Source: Acidobacteriota bacterium (lineage in GTDB: Bacteria; Acidobacteriota; Blastocatellia; Pyrinomonadales; Pyrinomonadaceae). Taken from it: a DNA stretch of 64,000 nt. Positions 46,944 to 54,479 of this stretch are shown in pieces (the first letter of the stretch is position 1; each line of letters starts with the position of its first letter). The notes below the pieces were generated by a model. The model was not told where the DNA came from. It made no database searches and worked only from the letters and a program-made list of their open reading frames with translations. The stretch lies in assembly GCA_019639135.1 (NCBI GenBank), contig JAHBSL010000016.1, forward strand, positions 55,088 to 119,087, written 5' to 3'. The position numbers were made by a program, and so were the translations under genes.

Positions 46944-48830
46944 ATGAATATCATTCGGCCGATAGTTGTCCTCTTTCTGATTATGGTCTCTGCAATTGTG
47001 GGCGAAGCTGCTGTCCGAACTTGGGACGGCGGCGGTTCCGATGCAAACTGGACAACGGCCGCCAACTGGGTCGGCGATATCGCTCCGGTTGCGAATGACG
47101 ATCTCGTCTTCCCGGCTACATCCGCACAGTTTACGACCAATAACAACTTTGCTCTCCTTACTAATTTCCGGTCTATCATGGTCGAAGGCGGTGCCTATAC
47201 AATTGGAGGAAATCTCTTTCGGCTCTCAGCCGGTCTAACGGTCCAGAGCGGATCGCTCACCGTCAACACCGCGATCACACTCAACGGAGCTCAAGTCTTC
47301 AACTCCGGTACGGCCGGAACCATCACCCTTCTTGGGCTGAGCGTCGGCAGTTCGCAACTTACCATCGAAGGCGACGGCATCACCGGAATTGGGCTGATAT
47401 CCGGTTCCGGCGGTGTCATCAAGAATGGCATTGGGGTCGCTGCCATAATTGCTGCCTCGGGGTTCAGCGGCCCGCTGACGCTCAACAACGGCATTCTTGT
47501 CATCGATGCCAACATCCCGAATTCCGCCGTAACGGTGAACAGCGACCTCTCAACCGGCGGCCAAAACTTCAGCGGACTCGGCGGGACAGGCACGGTCGGC
47601 CCGGTCAACGTGATCGAAGGCATTATAAGCGCAGGTACGCTTACTTCACCGACCGGCGTACTCAGTATTTCGAGCGGCTTGACGATGAGTTCGAACGGGG
47701 CATTCGCTCCAAAGCTCGGCGGCACAACGCCCGGAACCGGCCACGACCGGCTGAATGTTACCGGCTCCGTGAATCTAAACAATTCCCTGCTCGCCCCGAT
47801 ACCCTGGGACAACTTCGTTCCGGCGATCGGCGATACGTTCGTCATCCTCACCAATGACGGCTCGGACGCCGTCAACGGCACATTCCTGAACCTGCCCGAA
47901 GGAGCGGTCTTTGCCGGACCGCTCAATGCTGCATACCGAGTTTCTTACGTCGCAGGCGACGGCAACGACATCGCGATCACCCGCGTGCCAAATGCGGATT
48001 TCGATTTTGACGGCGACGGCCGTTCGGACGTCGGCACTTACGACGGCACTACCTGGAGCATTCTCCAAAGCGGCTCAAGCACAACCGCAACAACACAATT
48101 CGGCGTTTCAACAGACCTGATAACGCCCGCCGATTTTGACGGCGACAACCGTGCTGATATTGCCGTTTTCAGGCCGGAGAATGGTTTTTGGTATGTTCTG
48201 AATTCATCGACATCGACGGTTGAATTCACCCAGTTCGGCGCCCTGGGTGACATTCCGGTTCCGAACGACATGGATGGCGACGGACGGGCGGACAAGGTGG
48301 TCTTCCGCCCCTCGAACGGCGTTTGGTATCAGTTGCGTTCGCTGGGCAGCCAGTTCGCTGCGGTCCAGTTCGGGCAAGATGGTGACATCCCGCAGGTTGC
48401 TGATATCGATGGAGATGGTTTTGGCGATCCATCCATCTTCCGCCCAACTGACGGCACCTGGCATTTCCTGCGAAGCTCCGATTCCGGCTACACGGCGTTC
48501 CCGTTCGGGCAAGCGGGCGACAACCCCGTAATGGAGGACTTCAACGGCGACGGCCTGACCGATGTGGGAATCTTCCGACCCAATGAGGATTCATCACAAC
48601 CGGATTTCTATACGCTCACTTCCGGAACATTCGTCTTCGGCGGCGTCTCCTGGGGTTCGACTGGAGACATACCGGTCGTTGCGGATTATGATGGAGACGG
48701 ACGCGCGGACTTCGGGGTTTTTCGCCCGTCTGACGGCACCTGGTATTTGCTCCACTCGACTGCCGGATTTGCGGCGGTGACATTCGGGGAGTCGGGCGAC
48801 CGCCCGCTGCCTGCGGCTTACGTCCGTTAG
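46944..48830 (+). CDS. Secreted FG-GAP/VCBS repeat protein
   Basis: A 628-aa exported protein. The signal peptide (about 1-22, SAIVGEAA) is followed by a beta-helix region (about 25-350) rich in Gly/Asn/Thr, with the autotransporter-like opening VRTWDGGGSDANWTTAANW. Residues about 350-628 contain six FG-GAP/VCBS repeats of about 47 residues with calcium-binding cores such as DFDGDGRSD, DMDGDGRAD, DIDGDGFGD and DYDGDGRAD, each followed by xVFRPxxGxWY. It probably folds as a beta-propeller at the cell surface. It converges on the suhB-like gene with a 1-base gap. Confidence 0.88.
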   Translation: MNIIRPIVVLFLIMVSAIVGEAAVRTWDGGGSDANWTTAANWVGDIAPVANDDLVFPATSAQFTTNNNFALLTNFRSIMVEGGAYTIGGNLFRLSAGLTVQSGSLTVNTAITLNGAQVFNSGTAGTITLLGLSVGSSQLTIEGDGITGIGLISGSGGVIKNGIGVAAIIAASGFSGPLTLNNGILVIDANIPNSAVTVNSDLSTGGQNFSGLGGTGTVGPVNVIEGIISAGTLTSPTGVLSISSGLTMSSNGAFAPKLGGTTPGTGHDRLNVTGSVNLNNSLLAPIPWDNFVPAIGDTFVILTNDGSDAVNGTFLNLPEGAVFAGPLNAAYRVSYVAGDGNDIAITRVPNADFDFDGDGRSDVGTYDGTTWSILQSGSSTTATTQFGVSTDLITPADFDGDNRADIAVFRPENGFWYVLNSSTSTVEFTQFGALGDIPVPNDMDGDGRADKVVFRPSNGVWYQLRSLGSQFAAVQFGQDGDIPQVADIDGDGFGDPSIFRPTDGTWHFLRSSDSGYTAFPFGQAGDNPVMEDFNGDGLTDVGIFRPNEDSSQPDFYTLTSGTFVFGGVSWGSTGDIPVVADYDGDGRADFGVFRPSDGTWYLLHSTAGFAAVTFGESGDRPLPAAYVR

Positions 48831-48831
48831 G

Positions 48832-49596
48832 TTATCTTAGTACGTTCAGCATCTCCTCGTGGATCATGCCGTTGCTCGCAACGATCGGCGGTGTGTAGAT
48901 GCTGAACGGCGCTCCGTCGTAGTAGCTGACCGTACCGCCCGCTTCTTCTATCAGCAGTTTCCCTGCGGCAACGTCCCAGGGGTTCAGCCCTTCTTCCCAG
49001 AACCCATCGAACCTTCCGCATGCAACGTAAGCAAGGTCGATCGCCGCCGAACCGTCGCGGCGAACCCCTCTTGAGGTCAGCAGGAACTCGGTCAGGTGCC
49101 GGGCAAATTGTTCGCGGTGCTTGATGTCATAGGGAAATCCTGTCACAAGCAAAGCATTTCCAAGCTCGTCGGTTCGCGAAACCTTTATCGGCTTTCCATT
49201 CAATGTCGCTCCGCGGCCCTTCTCGGCTGTAAAAAGCTCGTCACGGGTCGGGTCGTAAGTCACCCCGAGCACGATCTCGCCCTCGTGCTCAAGGGCGATG
49301 GTAACGCAAAAACACGGATAGCCGTGGGCATAGTTCGTCGTACCGTCAAGCGGATCGATGATCCACTTATGCCCGCCGTCAACACCGGTCACGACCGCAT
49401 TTCCGGCCTCTTCGGCAAGGATCGCGTGACGCGGAAAATACGAGCGGATGCGTTCGACGATAAGTGCCTCAGATGCGAGGTCAGCTTCGGTGACAAGATT
49501 GATATCGCCTTTTTTTGTGACGGTCTCGAGCCGTCCGAACTTCTCAAGCAAAACACGCCCGGCATCCCGGGCGGTTTCGATGGCAAAATTGAGCAT
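48832..49596 (-). CDS. suhB: Inositol-1-monophosphatase family protein
   Basis: A 254-aa Mg-dependent phosphatase. Metal-binding motifs are EAD (NLVTEADLASEA), AEEAG, WIIDPLDGTTNYAHG and NPWDVAAGKLLIEEAGG. It dephosphorylates inositol phosphates or related substrates; in E. coli SuhB also aids rRNA transcription complexes, so the cellular role is open. It lies at the end of a possible run with two secreted-protein genes upstream. Confidence 0.93.
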   Translation of the reverse strand: MLNFAIETARDAGRVLLEKFGRLETVTKKGDINLVTEADLASEALIVERIRSYFPRHAILAEEAGNAVVTGVDGGHKWIIDPLDGTTNYAHGYPCFCVTIALEHEGEIVLGVTYDPTRDELFTAEKGRGATLNGKPIKVSRTDELGNALLVTGFPYDIKHREQFARHLTEFLLTSRGVRRDGSAAIDLAYVACGRFDGFWEEGLNPWDVAAGKLLIEEAGGTVSYYDGAPFSIYTPPIVASNGMIHEEMLNVLR

Positions 49597-49605
49597 AAAA
49601 ATACT

Positions 49606-50061
49606 TTAGCGGAAATAGATGTCCACGTAGTCGGTCACACCGTCGCATGGGTTCTGCATTTCCTGCAGCCGCCAGTATTTCCTTGTGCCCGTTACCCGAA
49701 ACGTGAATGTCCCCTCGCGGACGCACGGCCCGCCGTTATTAATATGGCTAACCTGCGTCGTGATCGTTCCGTTCATCGTGAATTCGCGAGCCTTTATCCT
49801 CTCGATCTCGCCCTCGATTGTTACAAAATCCGTATTCCCCCGGCCCTTTTGCTCGCCCTTTATGGAGTAAACGCCTTTGCGAAGTGTGACATTTGCTCTG
49901 CCGAAATGGTCCCAGCTTATCCATTGGAGCGAGAACAAGTGTCTGCCGAGCAGCCGACGGGCCGCTGCCCGGTCCTGAACCTCGGTTCGCTGCTGGGCCA
50001 TTGCCGCCGAAGCACTAAAAAGAAGAAGTGCCAATGCAAATATTGCGAATCTGGTTTTCAT
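49606..50061 (-). CDS. Exported protein of unknown function
   Basis: A 151-aa protein with a signal peptide ending SAAMAQ. The mature part is beta-rich: SLQWISWDHFGRANVTLRKG, YSIKGEQKG, DFVTIEGEIERIKAREFTMN, then two cysteines (GGPCVREG and NPCDGVTDY) likely in a disulfide. No family is recognised. It lies 4 bases after the esterase gene and 9 bases before suhB, so these form an operon. Confidence 0.7.
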   Translation of the reverse strand: MKTRFAIFALALLLFSASAAMAQQRTEVQDRAAARRLLGRHLFSLQWISWDHFGRANVTLRKGVYSIKGEQKGRGNTDFVTIEGEIERIKAREFTMNGTITTQVSHINNGGPCVREGTFTFRVTGTRKYWRLQEMQNPCDGVTDYVDIYFR

Positions 50062-50065
50062 AAAG

Positions 50066-50962
50066 TTATTTTGTCGCTAGAAATCCTTCGGCCACGCGCA
50101 GAAACTCGCGGACCTGCTTATCCCAGTACGGCCAATTATGTGCTCCGGGCAGCTGCCGGTATTCGTGCGGGATCTTTTTCTCCGCAAGCAACGCCACGAA
50201 ATCGCGATTGTTCTGTATAAGAAAATCCTCGTTCCCGCAGTCAACGTAAAGAAACGGCATCGCTTTGATCGTCTCCTGCGTGCTCTCCCGGACCAGCTTG
50301 AACAGGTCATTCGCCGCCCGCGTTTCGCTCTCCGCCGGCCCGAAGACCTCGGCGATCGACCGGATCGACGCAGTACTTCGCCCCTCGACGCTTACCGACG
50401 CGGCACCCAACGCCCCGCTGAAGCTTCCCGCCAGAGCGAACATCTCCGGATACTTCAATCCGAACTTAAGTGCTCCGTAACCGCCCATTGAAAGTCCGGC
50501 GATCGCTCGTCCGCTTCGTGTTCCGATAGCTCGAAATTTCTTCTCGACCTCCGGGATCAATTCTTTGACGATGTAGCTTTCGTACTTATCCTCGGCCTTC
50601 GTGTGGCTGTCCGTGTACCAGCCATTTCCGCCTTCTGGCGTTACGATAATGAACTCGTGTTCTTCGGCATAGTCCGGCAGCTTCGTCAGGTCCGTCCAGT
50701 TCCTGTAACGTCCCGTCAGCCCATGAAGCAAATAGACGACCGGATATTTTCTGTCCTTCTCGGCTGAGTAACTCTTCGGGAGCACGACACGATACGGCAT
50801 CGGCCGCGTCATCAATTTGCTGTCGAGCTCATGCTCCGCTACGTTTGCCGGAAGTGGTGCCGGGGCCGGCGACTGCGAAAAAATTCCGTGGTGCAGCCCA
50901 AATAGGCCTACGAACAAAAAGATCAACCGATATTGGGTTTTAACCATAGTTTTCTTGTTCAT
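50066..50962 (-). CDS. Exported esterase of the alpha/beta hydrolase (esterase D-like) family
   Basis: A 298-aa protein with an N-terminal hydrophobic signal (about 10-30). The fold carries YPVVYLLHGLTG (oxyanion region), nucleophile S158 in AGLSMGGYGALKFGL, an acid in YVDCGNED, and the His in GAHNWPYW. This layout matches S-formylglutathione hydrolase/tributyrin esterase/antigen 85-like proteins. It is probably periplasmic or lipid-associated; the substrate is unknown. Confidence 0.88.
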   Translation of the reverse strand: MNKKTMVKTQYRLIFLFVGLFGLHHGIFSQSPAPAPLPANVAEHELDSKLMTRPMPYRVVLPKSYSAEKDRKYPVVYLLHGLTGRYRNWTDLTKLPDYAEEHEFIIVTPEGGNGWYTDSHTKAEDKYESYIVKELIPEVEKKFRAIGTRSGRAIAGLSMGGYGALKFGLKYPEMFALAGSFSGALGAASVSVEGRSTASIRSIAEVFGPAESETRAANDLFKLVRESTQETIKAMPFLYVDCGNEDFLIQNNRDFVALLAEKKIPHEYRQLPGAHNWPYWDKQVREFLRVAEGFLATK

Positions 50963-50968
50963 CTAGTT

Positions 50969-51901
50969 CTAAGAATCTGAACGATGAGTTGAGCGCATCC
51001 GCTGACGAGCCTTTTTTGACCTGCGCAACGTGCTGCCGCGGAACGGGCTTCCCGCCCAATCCGATACCTGCTTTAGGGGATGCCATTCGAAGTTCTCAAG
51101 CGGCAGAACCTCCGATGAAGAATCCCTCAACCTTAAGGTACTGAACGCCACAAAAAAGATGAGGAAGTTGAACAACGCTCCAAAGGTTATCACGACCCAA
51201 CCCGGAGCGAGACCGACCGTTGCACGATTAAGAAAAAGTTCCCAGAACCGCTCGCGGTCCGCCGGCGAGGTGGTCGGGATCGGCGAAGGATGCAAATAGA
51301 CCTTCAGTGCCCAGGAGAGGGCGAGAAGGATAAAGATCCATAGATAGTTTGCCCGCAGCCGCCGGCCCAGAGCCTCCCAAACGCTGATCGTGAAATGCGG
51401 CGAAAGCAGGTCCGCCGAGATGTGATCGGCCCATTCCTTGTCCGGCGGAATGGTCCGATGAGAGAGCATCGGTGCAAAGTATCCGGTCTCCAGCACCCTG
51501 ACCCGGTTCGCCCAAACCTCGTAATAGCGATAACGCCTCGCCTCCATGAACAAAAAGATGGAAACAAGGATAGTGTTTATCGGGATGGCAAAATGGGGGT
51601 TGTCCGGTGAACTGAAAACGAATGAAAGCGTTGCACCCGCCGTGATGACCGCCCAATTGGTCGTCGCGTCGAGCCGGTTTCGCCAGATATTCGACCGCGC
51701 CACTTCGCCGCGATAGAAATGGACCATCGCGGTGTTGAACTCTGAAAGCGAAAGCTTTTGCGGGATCTGTACCGGTGAGGTCTGCTTTTTTAAATTCCGC
51801 TTCCGAACCTCCTCGGCCAATGCCTTGAATGATTCCGGCAGCGAACTTGTGTGAATGTCTTCACCGGGTTGGGAAGCCCCAAACCGAACCTCGTCCTTCA
51901 T
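50969..51901 (-). CDS. DUF2270 membrane protein
   Basis: A 310-aa protein. The diagnostic stretch FNTAMVHFYRGEVARSNIWR (about 56-75) is followed by DATTNWAVITAGATLSFVFS, and RYRYYEVWANRVRVLE with LETGYFAP. Three to four membrane segments lie at about 80-97, 105-122, 187-204 and 232-252. DUF2270 proteins are of unknown function. It heads the run with the esterase gene (6 bases apart). Confidence 0.85.
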   Translation of the reverse strand: MKDEVRFGASQPGEDIHTSSLPESFKALAEEVRKRNLKKQTSPVQIPQKLSLSEFNTAMVHFYRGEVARSNIWRNRLDATTNWAVITAGATLSFVFSSPDNPHFAIPINTILVSIFLFMEARRYRYYEVWANRVRVLETGYFAPMLSHRTIPPDKEWADHISADLLSPHFTISVWEALGRRLRANYLWIFILLALSWALKVYLHPSPIPTTSPADRERFWELFLNRATVGLAPGWVVITFGALFNFLIFFVAFSTLRLRDSSSEVLPLENFEWHPLKQVSDWAGSPFRGSTLRRSKKARQRMRSTHRSDS

Positions 51902-52022
51902 ACCTTGTAAACAGGTCGGCGAAATACGCGAGAATGCGTAACGCTGACCTTTAGATTATTCGCAATTCCTTTGCGATGCAAGGAATTCACTATCGAACGT
52001 ATTCGGAACGGCATTATTTGCA

Positions 52023-52517
52023 ATGGGTGCGGAAAAGGCTAAAATCCCGCTCGTGACCGAAAGGGATGAATATTGGATGGGCATCGCACTCGAGCAGTCC
52101 CGGCTGGCCTCCTCGCTCGATGAGGTGCCGGTAGGAGCATGTGTTGTCTCCGTCGAAGGTGAATTGCTCGCCGCAGCTTCGAACCGAACGATCACGGACA
52201 ATGACCCGACCGCCCACGCCGAGGTTCTGGCAATTCGTGCCGCTGCCAAGCGTATCGGCAACTACCGGCTGACCGGAGCGACCGTTTATACGACGATCGA
52301 ACCTTGCGTTATGTGTGCCGGAACTCTGGTCAATGCCCGTGTTCGCCGGCTCGTATTCGGTGCCCCGGATGAGCGATACGGAGCGGTCGTAACGCACTTC
52401 CGGGTCTGCGACAGCCCGCTGCTTAATCACAGGATCGAGATCACATCCGGTATCCGGATCGAGGAATGCCGGTCACTGATGAAGGATTTTTTCAGGAAAA
52501 AACGGCTTGCAACTTGA
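52023..52517 (+). CDS. tadA: tRNA adenosine(34) deaminase TadA
   Basis: A 164-aa zinc deaminase converting A34 to inosine in tRNA-Arg(ACG). The zinc ligands are H65 in TAHAEV (with E67 as proton shuttle) and C95/C98 in EPCVMCAG. RLVFGAPDERYGAV and the C-terminal helix SLMKDFFRKKR are typical. It is followed directly by a tRNA-Ser gene whose promoter overlaps its last codons. Confidence 0.93.
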   Translation: MGAEKAKIPLVTERDEYWMGIALEQSRLASSLDEVPVGACVVSVEGELLAAASNRTITDNDPTAHAEVLAIRAAAKRIGNYRLTGATVYTTIEPCVMCAGTLVNARVRRLVFGAPDERYGAVVTHFRVCDSPLLNHRIEITSGIRIEECRSLMKDFFRKKRLAT

Positions 52518-52543
52518 TATTTTTTCCCGACGGCACGTATTAT
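52514..52543 (+). promoter_or_regulatory. Promoter of tRNA-Ser(CGA)
   Basis: TTGATA (-35, 52514-52519) and TATTAT (-10, 52538-52543) are separated by 18 bases, with the tRNA starting 12 bases after the -10. It overlaps the end of tadA. Confidence 0.6.
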
Positions 52544-52554
52544 TAGAAGTTCGC

Positions 52555-52644
<90 letters not shown>

Positions 52645-52801
52645 CAGTTCTTTTTCAGGGTTCTTAACGTTCGGATTTTCCTACACGGGTTCGTTCATGC
52701 CGGATCGCTGTTCAAGGATCTGGATTTTTGAAAATTTGCTTTACCATTCGAACTCGGCCCAGCAGTATCACTTTCACTGACATTCAATTGGAGGAATTGG
52801 T

Positions 52802-53638
52802 ATGCCTATTAGCAAAAGGTTGGCTGCTGAGTTCATCGGAACTCTTTGGCTCGTTCTCGGCGGATGCGGAAGCGCGGTCCTTGCGACCAACTACCCTAAT
52901 CTGGGGATCGGTTTTGCCGGTGTTTCGCTCGCCTTCGGTCTGACGGTTTTGACCGGTGCTTATGCGCTCGGCCACATCTCCGGTGCACATTTTAACCCGG
53001 CGGTCTCGATCGGCCTCTGGGCCGGAAAGCGGTTTCCGGCAAATGAGCTTTTGCCGTATATCGTCGCCCAAGTGCTTGGTGCATTGGCCGGTGCGGGAAT
53101 TCTTTTCCTGATCGCCACGGGCAAGGACGGCTTCTCAGCAGTAGCCGGCGGTTTTGCGTCGAATGGCTACGGGGCAAATTCACTCGGTTCGCCGGGCGGA
53201 TATGCAGCCCACGCGGCGTTCGTCTCCGAAGTGGTAATGACGTTCTTTTTCGTCGTTGTGATCCTCGGCGTTACGAGCAAATGGGCACCGAAAGGCTTCG
53301 CCCCGCTCGCGATCGGGCTTTGCCTGACGCTGATCCACTTGATCTCGATCCCGGTCACGAACACCTCGGTCAATCCGGCACGGAGCACCGGCCCGGCTCT
53401 GATAGTCGCCTTTCAGGGCGGAAGTTGGGCAGTTTCACAGCTTTGGATGTTCTGGGTCGCTCCGATCCTTGGGGCCGCGATCGCCGGTTTCTTCTACTTA
53501 TGGCTCTCAGGTGAGGATGGAGAAACAACACCGGCAAAGCAGGCTAATGCCGACGCCGACGGAGATTCAGGGTCATCGGATGCGGACGACGGCTCCGATT
53601 CCGGTTCCGATGGCAGCGCTAACGGCGGCGGAGATTAA
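52802..53638 (+). CDS. aqpZ: Aquaporin Z-like channel with acidic tail
   Basis: A 278-aa MIP-family channel with six membrane segments. The two pore motifs are NPA (65-67 in GAHFNPAVS and 191-193 in SVNPARS), with Arg194 of the selectivity filter; the filter fits a water channel. After the last helix (about 235) the chain ends in a roughly 35-residue Asp/Ser/Gly-rich tail not present in E. coli AqpZ. GGAGG lies 7 bases before the ATG. The gene sits between two tRNA-Ser genes. Confidence 0.92.
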   Translation: MPISKRLAAEFIGTLWLVLGGCGSAVLATNYPNLGIGFAGVSLAFGLTVLTGAYALGHISGAHFNPAVSIGLWAGKRFPANELLPYIVAQVLGALAGAGILFLIATGKDGFSAVAGGFASNGYGANSLGSPGGYAAHAAFVSEVVMTFFFVVVILGVTSKWAPKGFAPLAIGLCLTLIHLISIPVTNTSVNPARSTGPALIVAFQGGSWAVSQLWMFWVAPILGAAIAGFFYLWLSGEDGETTPAKQANADADGDSGSSDADDGSDSGSDGSANGGGD

Positions 53639-53693
53639 GCAGATACATCTCGGGCTTTAGTTCTTTGGTTTCTTTGACAATTTAGGTTTGTGC

Positions 53694-53784
53694 GGAAAGG
53701 TGCAGGAGTGGTTGAACTGGCAGCACTGGAAATGCTGTGTACCTCAAAAGGGTACCGTGGGTTCGAATCCCACCCTTTCCGCCA
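53694..53784 (+). tRNA. tRNA-Ser(GGA)
   Basis: Acceptor stem GGAAAGG/CCTTTCC, anticodon loop CTGGAAA giving anticodon GGA (codons UCC/UCU), long variable arm, T arm as in the tRNA at 52555, encoded CCA. A heptad repeat starts six bases after its end. Confidence 0.95.
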
Positions 53785-53789
53785 TAAGT

Positions 53790-53847
53790 AAAGGCGAAAG
53801 GCGAAAGGATAAAGGAGAAAGTAAACCTCATTATTCCGCCTTTCGCC
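53790..53847. repeat. Heptad repeat and hairpin before a four-helix-bundle gene
   Basis: AAAGGCG twice, AAAGGAT, AAAGGAG, AAAGTAA (53790-53824). GGCGAAAGGCG (53793-53803) can pair with CGCCTTTCGCC (53837-53847) over 11 bp. The units are the reverse complement of those at 54226 and 54437. Confidence 0.8.
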
Positions 53848-53861
53848 TCTTTTGTTTATGA

Positions 53862-54212
53862 ATGGCTGAAAATCTAAAAATCAGGACAAAAGACTTCGCA
53901 GTAAGAGTTATAAAACTCTACGGAAGTCTGCCCACAACGGTCGAAGCGCAAGTGATCGGCAAACAGATCTTGCGCTCTGGAACATCTGTCGGAGCTCATT
54001 ACAGAGAAGCTCAGCACGCAAAATCGGATGCCGATTTCATAAGCAAGATCGAAGGTGCTCTTCAGGAACTTGAGGAAACGACATACTGGCTGGAACTGCT
54101 CGAGGAAATAGAGGTCTTTGAAAAGGTGAAGATCGCTCCGCTGCAAGCGGAAACAAAGGAGCTGACCGCAATCTTCGTTTCAATAGCCAAGAAAGTTAAA
54201 TCCAGGCGGTAA
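53862..54212 (+). CDS. Four-helix-bundle protein (S23/IVP-like)
   Basis: A 116-aa protein of the 23S-rRNA-intervening-sequence family: IRTKDFAVRVIKLYGSLPTT, QILRSGTSVGAHYREAQHAK, ISKIEGALQELEETTYWLEL. Four amphipathic helices are visible. The family includes IVS-encoded proteins and Avd of diversity-generating retroelements, and many free-standing copies of unknown role. This copy is bracketed by inverted heptad repeats (AAAGGCG-type before, CGCCTTT-type after), which suggests a discrete unit. No reverse transcriptase is present. Confidence 0.88.
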   Translation: MAENLKIRTKDFAVRVIKLYGSLPTTVEAQVIGKQILRSGTSVGAHYREAQHAKSDADFISKIEGALQELEETTYWLELLEEIEVFEKVKIAPLQAETKELTAIFVSIAKKVKSRR

Positions 54213-54225
54213 TTTTCGAACGCCT

Positions 54226-54260
54226 CGCCTTTATCCTTTCGCCTTTATCCTTTATCCTTT
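54226..54260. repeat. Heptad repeat, five units, between a four-helix-bundle gene and SRP RNA
   Basis: CGCCTTT, ATCCTTT, CGCCTTT, ATCCTTT, ATCCTTT, ending 6 bases before the SRP RNA. Inverse orientation to the block at 53790. Confidence 0.8.
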
Positions 54261-54265
54261 TGATT

Positions 54266-54365
54266 GGTCCCAGGCTCCGCACAAGGGCTGTGGTGTGAAC
54301 TCCGCTAGGCGAGGAATCGAGCAACGGTAGCATTTTCACCCTGTGTTGCGGTTAAGTCTGGGGCC
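54266..54365 (+). ncRNA. ffs: Small bacterial signal recognition particle RNA
   Basis: About 100 nt. The ends pair perfectly (GGTCCCAG with CTGGGGCC). The apical domain has CGA-GGAA-TCG, a GGAA tetraloop on a 3-bp stem, followed by GAGCAACGGTAGC, the conserved asymmetric loop to which Ffh binds. There is no Alu domain, as in the short SRP RNAs of most Gram-negative-type bacteria. It is flanked on both sides by ATCCTTT heptads and lies just upstream of dnaX, a placement seen in several bacteria. Confidence 0.87.
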
Positions 54366-54436
54366 ATTCGTCTATACAGCAAGACGGTCGGTTCTCGCTC
54401 TATCGCATTAAGCTCCTTTTGGGCGAGGGACACTTT

Positions 54437-54471
54437 ATCCTTTCGTCTTTATCCTTTATCCTTTATCCTTT
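54437..54471. repeat. Heptad repeat, five units, in the dnaX leader
   Basis: ATCCTTT, CGTCTTT, ATCCTTT, ATCCTTT, ATCCTTT, ending 8 bases before the dnaX start codon where a ribosome binding site would normally sit. Confidence 0.8.
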
Positions 54472-54479
54472 AGCTACCG

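Noticed and set aside
49096..50220. Long open frame across suhB, the small secreted gene and the esterase gene
   Set aside because: It spans three real genes on the opposite strand and shows no domain.
53674..53693. TTGACA as promoter for tRNA-Ser(GGA)
   Set aside because: It lies only 15 bases before the tRNA, so a -10 would fall inside the tRNA.
53862..54212. Diversity-generating retroelement built on the Avd-like gene
   Set aside because: No reverse transcriptase, template repeat or variable-repeat target gene is in the window.
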